DNA from: Apoda limacodes
Taxonomy: Eukaryota > Arthropoda > Insecta > Lepidoptera > Limacodidae
Assembly: GCA_946406115.1 (NCBI GenBank)
Contig: OX291546.1
Span: forward strand, 11,401,019-11,465,018
Length of the DNA stretch: 64,000 nucleotides
Direction: 5' to 3'
How positions within the stretch are numbered: position 1 is the first letter of the stretch; each line of letters opens with the position of its first letter. Shown here piece by piece: positions 27,501 through 34,839 of this stretch. The notes beneath the pieces are model-generated. The model was not told the origin of the DNA. It did no database searches and saw only the letters and a list, made by a program, of their open reading frames with translations. Both the position numbers and the translations under genes were made by a program.

Positions 27501-29394
27501 TGTAACTAAAAACTGCACGCCGGTCATCAGTCGGCGCGCGGTAAGTCGAACTAAGATAAGGTCGATGACGTCATGCTTATGTTTACCGAACATAATTGAA
27601 AATAACACGTAAATTAGCTTTACCAAAATGATTATAATTATAATGTTTATGTATACATGTAATAGTATTGTAATTCAGTCCGTCCTTAAAAAAAATTTAC
27701 TCAAGGAGCATGTGAAGCCGAAACACAGCTAGAGCGGGTCTCAAGTGAGCAATTAATGTGTGCAGTAAGATTTATTTATAATAGCGTTCTTGTCAGATAC
27801 ATAATTACTAGTGATAATAGCTAATTAAACGCTGTCGATCGATCATGTATGAAAGCGAAATACAATTTGCGCGGATATGCAACACTTGATGGCTTTTATA
27901 ACTATTTTACAATTACTTTTGTTTGATCACTTTGTATTGTAACCGTTCACTACGTATAATGTATGTATATCTTTATGGTTTTAATTCCTCTCAGTAAGGG
28001 GTAACCAGCGGCTGGAATGCACTCACACATGTATGTGGGGCACGGGCTATTTACATTATCCATTTTAGTACTGCGTAAGAGATGGTGAGCCCATCGCCGC
28101 AAATCTGCTACAAAAAATAGTATACCATAACTATGACGATTCAAAAGTGTTTGTAAAAACCTAATTTGAATACAAAAAATTGACTTTGACTGCTTTTGAT
28201 ACAGTGTATCCAAACTGAAATATGAAGATATATGACTCATAACTCTTATATCACCAGTTTCAGAGTAAAGTGGTATAGTGATGAATTAAAACCAGATTAC
28301 TGGGCTCCTTTGGTAGTTTCAGTCTAAACATTGAAAGTAATTCAGGATAAGACATCGGATAATAGAGTCGCAATATATCTGATATTAATATATATTTTAA
28401 CCTATGGTTTCCTTTTTTTCAGCATCGGTTCAAACAGCGAATCTTTATCTCGTTCCGCGTCCGAGTCGTCGGTGAGCACGGGACGAGGTGCGGAGGGCGG
28501 GGCGAGGTGCGCTGCCGGTGGCTCGCCGGAGTCCGGGCTCGGTGGTGAACACACCGACCACGCGAACGGTGACCACGATCATGACCATGACCACGACCAC
28601 GACCACGAATACGACCCTGACCACGACCACGAGGACGAGTTTAACCTCTACTGCGAACCAGATCTGCAACCACCACTCGGATACTGCAAGGCACTATATC
28701 CTTTTGAAGGTAATGGAATGGCTGTCTTAGACCTTGTCTAGAAGAGCGGATTCGTTGCGATTCTACTCCCGCGAAGTCATACAGGAAGTCATACATGCTG
28801 GTATACAGTCGGACTGCCGACGCCGGGCGAAAATCAAGCATCTCTCGCATAAGACCGACAAAGTTTCCCGACTGTACACAAACTGCTGTTTCTCCTCGTC
28901 CAGTCAAGATACTAGAACAGCCATAATTGTGCCCAGTAAACACGAGAGCCACGACTGTACTAAACCGCGCGCCCATTAAGTGCGCGGAAAATTTACCCTT
29001 TCTGGACGAGGTCTTAGTATTATTTTTCTAAAATGTCTTCTGTAAATTTAATTAGTTAGCAAGGGTATAATATACCTACATAATGTTGGTTACCTGGTGG
29101 GATTGTTTAATAGGTAAGCCGGGCACCAAAAGCGGGTAGGTATGAGGCGGATGAGGAAAAAACATTACATGAAAGAGAAAGAACAAACAATATTAATGAT
29201 ATTATAATGTTTGTTTCGTAGCAAACGGTACCGGTTCAATGATGCGTATGGAGTACGGCGAGAAGCTGCTAGTTCTGGAGACGGATGCAGGCGACGGCTG
29301 GACGCGCGTGCGGCGTCACCACACGCGCGAGGAGGGCTTCGTGCCCACCACATACATAGTGACCACTCTATACACCGACCCGCAACACCACTAG
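6429..29394 (+). CDS. Cip4: Cip4-like F-BAR/HR1/SH3 protein (CIP4/TOCA-1/FBP17 family), spliced, first exon missing
   Basis: Twelve exons (6429-6544, 7602-7652, 11575-11719, 12126-12277, 13177-13333, 17569-17706, 20345-20551, 24705-24803, 25654-25747, 26600-26756, 28423-28709, 29222-29394) total 1776 nt, exactly 591 codons plus TAG, with every phase agreeing. Visible residues about 1-275 are the F-BAR domain (opening [17 protein letters not shown], then [40 protein letters not shown]). Residues about 334-410 are the HR1 coiled coil ([12 protein letters not shown]). Residues 439-515 are a low-complexity linker, and about 526-585 the SH3 ([27 protein letters not shown]). Family members bend membranes, bind GTP-loaded Cdc42 through HR1, and recruit WASP/WAVE and dynamin through SH3 in endocytosis and actin remodelling. 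In this family the first exon gives about eight residues ending in Trp before DQ; none with a phase-0 donor is visible at 1-6428, so it should lie upstream. The total near 600 residues fits the family. Confidence 0.95.
6868..6960 (-). repeat. tRNA-like SINE fragment
   Basis: The block cctgtgcaggaatgaaacctacgcccctcgg is a diverged reverse-orientation box-B-like motif. It recurs near 8738-8795 (cagtgcgggaattgaaccca) and 13050-13120 (cctgtgcgggcatcgaaacc). All three lie in Cip4 introns. Confidence 0.4.
7602..7652 (+). CDS. Cip4: Cip4 exon 3: F-BAR helix, basic segment
   Basis: This 51-base exon lies between acceptor ttgttacag and donor GTAAGT. Joined to the AG left by exon 2 it reads [17 protein letters not shown] and leaves CA for the next exon. 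The YQPK followed by acidic residues is a signature of the CIP4/FBP17 family. It is too short to be found as an isolated reading frame and rests on splice signals, phase and homology. Confidence 0.93.
7762..8405 (-). repeat. Full-length copy of the ggttccgtacc SINE-like repeat, inverted
   Basis: Read on the minus strand it runs from accggccaagtgcgagttgg to gccatttggctacggaaccc, about 640 bases, with both family ends present. It lies in intron 3 just downstream of exon 3. The 62-codon frame at 7721-7909 is repeat sequence, not a gene. Confidence 0.6.
8735..8800 (-). repeat. tRNA-like SINE fragment
   Basis: On the minus strand, gtgggttcaattcccgcact is a box B with its T stem, typical of tRNA-derived SINEs. 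No box A in register is seen, so it is not a tRNA gene. Confidence 0.45.
10150..11540. repeat. Higher-order tandem array, 141-bp dimers of two 70/71-bp monomers
   Basis: The motif ctgctccaag starts at 10290, 10431, 10572, 10713, 10854, 10924, 11065, 11206 and 11347: spacing 141 throughout except one 70-bp step at 10854-10924. Each dimer has monomer A (ctgctccaag, cttttgatagcc, ataagtttgctgc) and monomer B (caagttccaag, ctttttatagcc, attcgtttactgc). About 20 monomers are present; the flanks are more diverged than the centre, as unequal exchange predicts. The array occupies intron 3 and ends about 35 bases before the exon 4 acceptor. Confidence 0.95.
11575..11719 (+). CDS. Cip4: Cip4 exon 4: F-BAR helix 2
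   Basis: The exon lies between acceptor attacattatag and donor GTGAGA. With CA from exon 3 it reads [20 protein letters not shown] and on to [13 protein letters not shown], matching the conserved SCKAF and DDYAG blocks of the family. Its acceptor is only about 35 bases downstream of a 1.4-kb tandem array whose units contain acceptor-like TTTTTATAG motifs. Confidence 0.95.
12126..12277 (+). CDS. Cip4: Cip4 exon 5: F-BAR helix 3
   Basis: Acceptor tatatttcag and donor GTATGT flank a 152-base exon reading [20 protein letters not shown] then [20 protein letters not shown] and a helix rich in Ala, Arg and Glu. Family members have the corresponding helix around the KRRFERDCKEAD region. It is unusually Arg/Ala-rich and GC-rich for this neighbourhood. 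It ends in AG, completed by T in exon 6. Confidence 0.94.
13020..13135 (-). repeat. tRNA-like SINE fragment
   Basis: The stretch tgtcctgtgcgggcatcgaaaccacgcccctcgatacagc is the same family as 6868-6960. It lies about 45 bases upstream of the exon 6 acceptor and is non-coding. Confidence 0.4.
13177..13333 (+). CDS. Cip4: Cip4 exon 6: F-BAR helix 3 to 4
   Basis: Acceptor aaatattttcag and donor GTCAGT bound this exon. It reads [19 protein letters not shown] and ends with [13 protein letters not shown]. The ADVEKA-like start and the final block (aromatic, x, F-Q-x-L-Q) are conserved in CIP4/FBP17. It starts in phase 2 and ends in phase 0. Confidence 0.95.
14085..14262 (+). repeat. Partial SINE-like repeat (3' half)
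   Basis: It contains gccaaatttcacatcaa, gttcagccgttctggcgtga and a catttatatattagtgct tail, the usual end of the tagcttttgcccgcgg family (compare 18460-18535). Intron 6. Confidence 0.4.
17051..17200. mobile_element. Short fold-back element
   Basis: The blocks gcaaaaagcatatt and ataaaatgccagtaaat near the left end pair with atttactggtattttat and aatatgttttttgc near the right end, leaving a central spacer. This gives a MITE-like foldback of about 150 bases in intron 6. Confidence 0.5.
17569..17706 (+). CDS. Cip4: Cip4 exon 7: end of F-BAR helical bundle
   Basis: Acceptor tttttgtgtttcag and donor GTAACT bound 46 in-phase codons. The exon reads [20 protein letters not shown] and then [20 protein letters not shown], matching the family's PIIGKCLDG block. 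It follows a 4.2-kb intron with SINE and foldback copies. Confidence 0.95.
18339..18540 (+). repeat. SINE-like repeat (tagcttttgcccgcgg family)
   Basis: It starts tagcttttgcccgcggttcc and ends acagagttactttcgcattt, tataatattagtacggat. It is shorter than the copy at 3200-3719 (about 200 bases) with the same ends, so it is internally deleted. The overlapping 86-codon frame at 18345-18605 is spurious. Confidence 0.5.
19600..20030. repeat. Dispersed repeat with perfect box B
   Basis: A perfect RNA polymerase III box B (GGTTCGATTCC) lies at 19614-19624 without a matching box A. Further on, taatctgtctatggactgcg and atagcctcacaaaattg recur near 50547-50590. The later blocks gtccagttctctatgtct and gtccagttgtctatgt also correspond. 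The two places therefore share an unnamed repeat. Confidence 0.4.
20050..20070. repeat. GT microsatellite
   Basis: A short interrupted (GT)n run, gtgtgtgtgtgtgagtgtg. Intron 7. Confidence 0.8.
20345..20551 (+). CDS. Cip4: Cip4 exon 8: F-BAR C-terminal extension and linker
   Basis: Acceptor ttcatgtttcag and donor GTGAGC bound 69 in-phase codons. It reads [20 protein letters not shown], the conserved F-BAR extension, then a linker ending [15 protein letters not shown], equivalent to the basic KKNK-type end before HR1. The donor is about 50 bases upstream of a MITE. In mammals, alternative exons are common just after this point; none was recognised here except the possible alternative start at 22940. 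Confidence 0.94.
20603..20762. mobile_element. 160-bp MITE with terminal inverted repeats and TTA target duplication
   Basis: The left end ggggccatccatttaataag pairs with the right end ttaaatgaatggcccc, and gtcac/gtgac continues inward. TTA flanks both sides (20600-20602 and 20763-20765). Diverged relatives appear near 26785-26895, 36390-36500 and 39957-40013. It lies in the intron just after exon 8 of Cip4. The transposase superfamily is not certain; a 3-bp TTA/TAA duplication fits PIF/Harbinger. Confidence 0.75.
22880..22963 (+). promoter_or_regulatory. Candidate internal promoter and alternative first exon of Cip4
   Basis: Within the 4.15-kb intron before exon 9, a short CpG-containing island holds ATG at 22940 in good context (A at -3, G at +4). 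Eight codons follow (MAAASREN) up to a perfect GTAAGT donor at 22964. The donor is phase 0 and exon 9 starts in phase 0, so splicing would give about 277 residues with HR1 and SH3 but no F-BAR. No acceptor lies immediately upstream, so a first exon is more likely than a cassette exon. A second GTAAGT follows near 22990. Chance remains possible, as the peptide is only eight residues. Confidence 0.3.
23938..24282 (+). repeat. Diverged copy of the ggttccgtacc SINE-like repeat
   Basis: It opens ttaggattccgtagaaaacc and ends ttagacggacatgactaaat, cgctatttggccacgggacc, matching both ends of the family at 4249-4646 with decay. Intron 8. Confidence 0.4.
24705..24803 (+). CDS. Cip4: Cip4 exon 9: HR1 domain first half
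   Basis: Acceptor cgtattacag and donor GTGGGT bound 33 in-phase codons. The sequence [20 protein letters not shown] and [13 protein letters not shown] matches the HR1 opening of the family (acidic, [FY]-S-x-L-P-P-x-Q-[KR]-x-K-K-L). This region binds active Cdc42 in TOCA proteins. Both edges are phase 0, so the exon could be reached by an alternative phase-0 first exon. Confidence 0.95.
24870..25085 (+). repeat. Dispersed repeat copy (ccagtcggattt family)
   Basis: It shares accagtcggattt, tctttttgcatttgatagtc and the ...gccaagtcagctagta end with the copy at 5580-5830. Intron 9. Confidence 0.4.
25654..25747 (+). CDS. Cip4: Cip4 exon 10: HR1 domain
   Basis: Acceptor ctttgtcattag and donor GTTTGT bound the exon. 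It reads [20 protein letters not shown] then [11 protein letters not shown], matching the family's MKDVYEKNPQMGDP-type segment of the second HR1 helix. One base (G) is left for exon 11. Confidence 0.94.
26165..26415 (-). repeat. Dispersed repeat copy (tagattaggtcctgaaatagc family)
   Basis: It contains actggacggatcaggatg, ttaggtcctgaaatagcaca, tatcccgaaaaattcaaaa and ccgaatttagggcgggtgg. These recur at 51370-51620 with few changes. Intron 10. Confidence 0.5.
26600..26756 (+). CDS. Cip4: Cip4 exon 11: end of HR1 and linker
   Basis: The acceptor is gatcaacag, with a weaker pyrimidine tract than its neighbours, and the donor is GTAACC. The exon reads [20 protein letters not shown] then [10 protein letters not shown], the last HR1 coiled coil, followed by a Val/Thr/Asn linker. 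It ends with AG, completed by C of exon 12. Confidence 0.92.
26785..26895. mobile_element. Degenerate relative of the ggggccatcc MITE
   Basis: The block ggggtccatccaattaatat, with cttgtcacgctgtttctcca and actgcgtgacacaccc, matches the interior and ends of the MITE at 20603-20762, but its right end is lost. Confidence 0.4.
27180..27620. other. CpG-rich unassigned block in Cip4 intron 11
   Basis: This block is clearly richer in CG dinucleotides than its surroundings and holds a palindromic CRE-type TGACGTCA at 27566-27573 and a GTAAGT donor-like site after gcgcgc near 27541. A 91-codon open frame (27337-27612) has no recognisable domain. It could be an old repeat or an internal regulatory region. 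Confidence 0.25.
28423..28709 (+). CDS. Cip4: Cip4 exon 12: low-complexity linker, His-Asp run, start of SH3
   Basis: Acceptor tttcctttttttcag and donor GTAATG bound 287 bases. The exon encodes a Ser-rich stretch ([17 protein letters not shown]), a Gly/Ala stretch, then alternating Asp-His pairs at residues about 489-508, acidic [16 protein letters not shown], and the SH3 opening [10 protein letters not shown]. The Asp-His run comes from GACCAC hexamer repeats near 28567-28640. Most family members have an acidic or proline-rich linker here, so the His-Asp run is unusual. Confidence 0.93.
29222..29394 (+). CDS. Cip4: Cip4 last coding exon: rest of SH3 and stop
   Basis: The acceptor is ttgtttcgtag. 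With G from exon 12 it reads [40 protein letters not shown] and [17 protein letters not shown], then TAG at 29392-29394. It contains the ALYPF (previous exon), GDGW and (V)P-x-x-Y ligand-groove residues of a complete SH3. The exon is strongly GC-rich with G/C-ending codons, unlike the surrounding intron. Confidence 0.95.
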
Positions 29395-29400
29395 CCCTCC
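29395..29400 (+). other. Cip4: Cip4 3' UTR, first piece ending at a splice donor
   Basis: Six bases (ccctcc) follow the stop, then a consensus donor GTAAGT at 29401. The matching acceptor would be tttttatttcag at 30552-30563. This is an inference from splice signals, not proven by transcript data. Confidence 0.6.
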
Positions 29401-30563
29401 GTAAGTCATCCAACACAATACATAATTTGTTTTTTAACAGGGCGATTATGGAAATAAAAAAAAGTTGTAAAATACTATTCACTCTGTCATTTTTTCGGAC
29501 GACAAGTATTTAAATGCAATTAATAAGTAATTTATACCAACATTACGAAAAACTCCTTTTTTTAAGGAATTCAGCAAACAGATAAGTAAATGTAATGATT
29601 TTAATTCTTATTACAACACAACTAAGTATAATATTTTATAACTTCACAAATTTACAGAATGTTAAAACAGACATAATAGATTTTTTTAGCTCTAAATAAA
29701 AAAAAACAAGTCAAAAAAAGTAATTTATGTAATTAATATTCTCAATCCTTCAAATGCGATAGTTTTGCAATAGGACAGAGGCCAAAAACATTGTATCATC
29801 CGTACCACATAAAGTAATGTGGTTTTGAGTTTAGTACAGTTTTGAGCAAGAACATTAGTAAAGTAGGTAGAGTTCTAAAAATAAACAATGGTAAGATTTA
29901 TACCATAGACATACTAGAACAAGACCGCGCTAGTAACGGAAGTGGCCTTGTTAGTGAATGCCATAGCGCAATAGAAAGAGAAAGGTGTTTATGGGAGTCA
30001 TATATCCTTTTCTGATAAAACTGAACGAATACTCAAACTTGTACCGGCTAATAATGACGTGCCCCCTGCTTATGACTAGATAGACGAAGGCTGAGAGGTC
30101 ATTTATACAGCTTTTTCTTTCCCACTATTAACTTTATTTATTTATGCTTCAGAACCGAAATGGTCGCGTACAGTGCGGTTTCAGAGAAACTTCCTCCGAA
30201 ACTAACCGTTATTGGTTTTTAGTGACTCCTATACTCATGTAGTATACAGATTTGAGTTGAATAGTTAGTGCAAAATCCCCCTTAATTGAAAAAATAAATA
30301 AAAACAAAATTGCATTTTCGAAACAGTGATCTTTATATATATTTTTTTGTCAAGTGAATAATTATCGTAAAGGGTTACATTTATATGTTTTAATGAATTT
30401 ATTTTTGAAGCTATTTATTGAATCGAAAAACAATCAGCATATACCCACAATAAAAAAAAATTATTATTGGCCAGACGCTTCATAGTACAGAATCCACCGT
30501 GCGCCGCCTATTCCTAGCATGTCTTTGTTAATAACGCATCTAAGTATGTATTTTTTATTTCAG
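29401..30563 (+). other. Cip4: Putative 3' UTR intron of Cip4
   Basis: It has GT at 29401 and a pyrimidine-rich AG at 30563, length 1163. It contains a 45-bp remnant of the jockey/CR1-like retrotransposon near 30151-30195 (the same bases, inverted, occur near 35041-35085), which fits intronic rather than mRNA sequence. If not spliced, this is simply the proximal 3' UTR. Confidence 0.5.
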
Positions 30564-31382
30564 GTACTTACGAACTGGTATTTATGCTTTAAAACGCGAA
30601 TCGGAGTGACATCGACGTTGTGAACTCTCGTGTTCGCCAAACACTGGATCAAACATTGTGCAATCATTTGTCGCACGCCGCGACACAATCACCAATGTTC
30701 TTGTGGCCTATACACTAGAATATAGTAATGAGTATTTTTGCTATAATTTATCGTAATCGAAACGTTGAGCATTATTTTTGTATCGTGTCCTTTCTACTCC
30801 TGATCGTTATGGCGGTGCCCATAAATGAACAAAATGTGGAAATCATAATAACATTCCATGGTTTAATTTATTGTGTATATTGTTAGTTATATGGACATAC
30901 ATATTTTTCATGTATGCTGTATGGCGTATTAGATTAAGTAATATTAAATGGATTAACTCATCTAGATCTTCATTGTGCCAGGTGTTTATGTATTAAGGTG
31001 TTTTCGTACTTATTATTATAAATGTTATTTTCTTGCTAATGTGATTCTGCCATTGAGTATTTCGAATTATAGCAAAAATAGATTTATGAAATGTATAATA
31101 TGTAAACTTAATCTCAAATTTAAATAGATCGACTCCTTTAATATTGTAATGTAATGATATAGTCGAGTATATAATGTAATACTCTATTCGATGTACTATA
31201 AGATCTTTATGTTTAATTGTATTTACAGTTATTGATGCTAGTTTAATGTCGTAGTTAGCCACTGCTATTTTCTGAATATTTGCTGTTGCGATAAAACGGC
31301 TAGTAATGTATTTATAGTGAGACGGATGAAAGAGCGCATTTGATTTTTATATAAAAAATAAAATTATATGATGACATTACAA
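30564..31382 (+). other. Cip4: Cip4 3' UTR distal exon
   Basis: It runs from the acceptor at 30563 to about 20 bases after AATAAA (31357-31362). No coding potential is seen on the plus strand. The end is approximate, set by the poly(A) signal and the downstream T/GT-rich tract at 31389-31413. Confidence 0.5.
31357..31362 (+). terminator. AATAAA polyadenylation signal for Cip4
   Basis: A canonical hexamer is followed within 30-55 bases by the T/GT-rich element tatatttttattgtggta, the usual layout of a metazoan cleavage site. A second pair of overlapping AATAAA motifs at 31649-31658 could serve a longer 3' UTR. Confidence 0.6.
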
Positions 31383-31399
31383 AATATATATTTTTATTG

Positions 31400-32160
31400 T
31401 GGTATGATTTTTCCTTGGATGTAGGCAAATTCCGTCCCACCGTTCCCGGTCATTTTTTGCCCTACTTCCCCTTTCCCCGTAGCATTTCTCTCGATTCCAG
31501 GTCCATGCGGCAACGAAGATGATTTAATACCAGACTTCATCGATTGGTCCCGAGATCTGAACACTGATTTATAATTCTTTTCCTTTTAAATCTTGACATG
31601 TTAAATCTAATTCGTGTAAATTTTCGCCTATTTCCCATTATACGATTAAATAAATAAAGCTATTATGTTTTTGGTAGTGAAAGCCATTAGGTACCTATGT
31701 GTTATTCTATGTAGTATTTAATGGTAACTCTAATACTTACAAGTACAGATTTTTTCAATTTTAAAATTAACTGCAGCTCCCTTTGTGTCTTAGCACTGTT
31801 CAACCTTCAGTTTTCTACTGGTTTCGTGCAGTTTTGTGCTGCAAAGCAAAATTTGGATAGATTAAATTTTTTTTTGGAAAATTGTTTTTGGCAAATATGA
31901 TCCTATCAAAGTTTTTGCCGTTTTCTGCCGCAGTCATAGTGTTGTGCAGTAAAACTCTAAGAAAGTTCAAAATCATAAAAGCGTATACGGAGCTTTTTAT
32001 ATTAAATTTCAAAAAGTTCCGTGCTTTATAAGCTCTTTTTAAATTGTTGTCATAATGCCGGTTTCATTAGTTTTATAGGTTTTTGTCACATTGCTACCTT
32101 AGCATCACTATAAAATCTAATTTAACAACTAATTAAATAGAAGAAATGCCTTAGGAAGAA
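31400..32160. other. Intergenic, nothing recognised apart from a reserve poly(A) signal
   Basis: AT-rich DNA downstream of Cip4. Two overlapping AATAAA motifs at 31649-31658 are the only signals seen. Confidence 0.4.
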
Positions 32161-32164
32161 AACT

Positions 32165-32333
32165 AACTATAAAATAAAAAAAAGTAAAAAATTTTTTTTT
32201 TAAAAACTTGCTTTTCTTAAAACATTACATTTTTTTTCCTTTTTAGTACAATTTTCGGTTAGATTGAATTTTTATATGATTCTAATGTTTTAAGAAAAGC
32301 AAGTTTTTAAAAAAATATTTTTTTATTATAGTT
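32165..32333. mobile_element. Foldback element with 26-bp perfect inverted repeats
   Basis: Positions 32202-32227 (aaaaacttgcttttcttaaa...) are the exact reverse complement of 32283-32308. Weaker A/T pairing extends outward to about 32165 and 32333. It resembles a small fold-back MITE and contains no gene. Confidence 0.65.
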
Positions 32334-32757
32334 TATTGCCCAAGTTTCATAATATGTTGGGTGATGAAAACTTGGAGAACGATATTATATTCAACATAAA
32401 TTAGTAAATAAATTTTCACTTAATTTTTACGTTCCACCCTAATTTCCACCTTCAGGTGCACTTCCTGCGTATGCCAAGAGTTGATAACATCAAAATGAAC
32501 ATCAAATTCGTGATTTGCAACCTTCAAAACCTACCCATTTTGAAGATTTTTCAATTTTTCACCTCCACTTCTGGGAGGGGGTTGTTGGTCAAAGTAACTG
32601 TGGAATATTGTGTTGTCATCCCAGCTTTGACGACTATGCAAAATTTCATTGAAGATCGTTAACAGGCAGTATGTTTAATTAAGCTTGCAAGATTTCACCA
32701 CAAGATGGAAGGAAAAAAAAATAAGGAAGCATTGTTAGTTAAATAAAAGCAAGTAAA

Positions 32758-32830
32758 AAACAGGCCAAGTGCGTGTCGTATACGCATTAAGTTAGAGTTC
32801 CGTAGAATGAGAATTAATACGGATATCGAA
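32758..32830 (+). repeat. Truncated ggttccgtacc-family repeat
   Basis: The blocks aggccaagtgcgtgtcgtat and agagttccgtagaatga match the 5' end of the family and of the copy at 59967. Confidence 0.45.
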
Positions 32831-33339
32831 TAAAATTAAGGAACCGATTTTGTTCAAAACAATTTCATTGGTAGTATATTATTTATAAAGCCGTCGTGAT
32901 TTTTCGCTAATAGGGGAGAGGCCAAAGTCAAGTTTTATCCTGGCTTAGAAACTATGTATATCTATCCAGGGAGATCTGTACCCTTGCCCCAGCACGTCTA
33001 CAATTGTTTTCTTTACTGCGTTACCGGCAAACGAATTTAAAAAAAACTTCGGGAATGGATTTGGTTGTGCTGTGTACGGAAATACAGTTTGATTCACGAG
33101 TCTTGGGGTTTTAAGGTTATATTATGCGCATGTACACAAGGTTAGATAAATGTTTATAATACAGTTTAATCAAATACCTACCTGCTTAGTGCCGGTACGG
33201 TACTACCCACGGTAATTATATCATCTTAAACTGGCGACTGTTTACGAAATTTAAACTCAAAATACGCTTAGGGATATCGAATGTTGTTTCTTTACACTAT
33301 TGTTTGGTAAAGATAGCGGTGACGTCATATCCTGTTGCT

Positions 33340-33725
33340 TGGTTCGACATTGAATGCGCCGGCGCCAGTTTCAGTTCTGGAAACGTCGTGGACGATTAAG
33401 GACGCACCCGCGTACTGCGCCGATTGTGGTGATTTTGTTTATTAGGAGGGAGGCAGCGGGCCTCGCTATACGGAAAGTATCCAATTACGGACGGATTAAT
33501 TTGTGTTGGACATCCTTGATATCAGTGTCGCCGGTGAAGTTTAGTGGACATTGCAGTGGTGCATACGGATATACACCTGCAACAAGAAGATCGGCTCCTA
33601 ACTCACCGGTTAGAGCCAGATTTTGCTACCACACTCTTCGGGTTGGACTTTCGCGCTGGGACGGACTTCGCTACACGCCTACAAGGAGAGTTGACGCAAC
33701 CACATAGTAATAATAATTTCTCTCT
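33340..33725 (+). other. GC-rich block of unknown nature
   Basis: A sharply GC-richer block in AT-rich DNA carries two overlapping open frames on the plus strand (117 codons at 33354-33707 and 68 at 33544-33750). Neither contains a domain I recognise. Just downstream are two pieces of non-LTR retrotransposon, so a retroelement 5' region or ORF1 relic is the likeliest reading. A real exon cannot be excluded. Confidence 0.25.
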
Positions 33726-33848
33726 CCCCTTATGTATTGATATACCTTAAAAGTAAATTCCCGCTTACAAGTTAGGCCCTTACTGTATACCGTGTAATCA
33801 ACTATAAAGATAATACTAAAAAACTGTTGCAAAGCGAAATCCTTTACA

Positions 33849-34110
33849 CTTAATTTTTTTGGACGCCAGCTGTACCTTGTTTTCTAAAATTTAGAAGACA
33901 AGGTGAAGCTGTTCAGTTCCGAGATCATCTAATGATGAATGATAAACCAATGACCACCAATGATCCCAATGTTATTGCAGAGGATGAGGTGCGTGTTCTG
34001 GAATTGTGCGACCTTAGCGGAAAGGGTTTTCTTAGCGGTGAACGCGGAGACTTGTGTCTTAGTTGGGTTGACTCGAACCTAATTTTGCCATCCCCAGTTG
34101 GAGACCTGGA
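33849..34110 (-). pseudogene. Jockey/CR1-like reverse transcriptase fragment
   Basis: It matches the minus-strand element at 35434-35655 block by block: ttttttggacgccagct, gttctggaattgtg, agcggtgaacgcg, agacttgtgtctt. The reading frame is disrupted. Confidence 0.6.
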
Positions 34111-34164
34111 CAGAGTGGTCCAATTTTCGACGCAAGTTCTACGCGGTTTTCCTCCACAACCTTG

Positions 34165-34233
34165 ATAAAGCCTTGTAAAGCCCGGTGGAGCAGTAATGGC
34201 TATCAGTCAACTGCAGTCAGTTCAGAAAAAAAA
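34165..34233 (+). mobile_element. Second copy of a non-LTR 3' terminus with A tail
   Basis: The block gcccggtggagcagtaatgg through cagttcag and eight A residues matches the 3' end of the element at 1600-2027. It abuts the RT fragment at 33849-34110, which reads in the opposite direction. Confidence 0.5.
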
Positions 34234-34399
34234 CCACAACCTTTTAAGTTTTCTGTAGGTATACATTATGTCCCTACCTGTTTCCTTTTCACATTTTTTC
34301 GCGATTTCGACGAAATGGATATACGCATTATACGCATTTCTTTAAAATGGACTGCAAAACGCAATAACGCTTCGCAATTTTCTTAGTTAAATATCTGTC

Positions 34400-34620
34400 A
34401 ACATGAAGATGATAATTATGGAAAGATTGGTCACCTCTGGAAATCTAAATGCCAGGAGATCACGTGGTCATCAACTAGATGAACCGATTAGATAAAATAG
34501 GGATTGGCGATATATTAGAGCTGTGATGTCTGTATAACGCCGCTGCAATGATCATACAAGTAAAGAGCCAGCAGACAAAAGCAAGAGAAGTATCTATTAA
34601 AAATATTAATTTACGCATTA
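34400..34620. other. Possible relic of a retroelement C-terminus
   Basis: The plus-strand peptide around MERLVTSGNLNARRSRGHQL, followed by stops, resembles the xGKRxRGR-type C-terminus of RTE-like reverse transcriptases. The resemblance is short and uncertain. Confidence 0.2.
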
Positions 34621-34839
34621 GAAAATTGTCTAAATAACTGGGCTGGACAAGGCGCGGTAAACAGTGTTTTTTTCTTTGTAAACAGTGATTTTATCTGGCA
34701 CATTCGAGTTACGAATATCGTAGTGAGTGATAGCTGAATCACTACAGGTTCTAGAAGAAATGTTAGGCCACCCAACAGTTCTTCTAGATTAGTGTCTCAA
34801 GATAAACGTAAACACGAAGTAATGTCTGTCTGTAATGTT

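Noticed and set aside
28445..28669. Antisense open frames opposite Cip4 exons 12 and 13 (also 28641-28976 and 29165-29482)
   Set aside because: They arise from the GC-rich, repetitive sense codons and have no domain or splice context.
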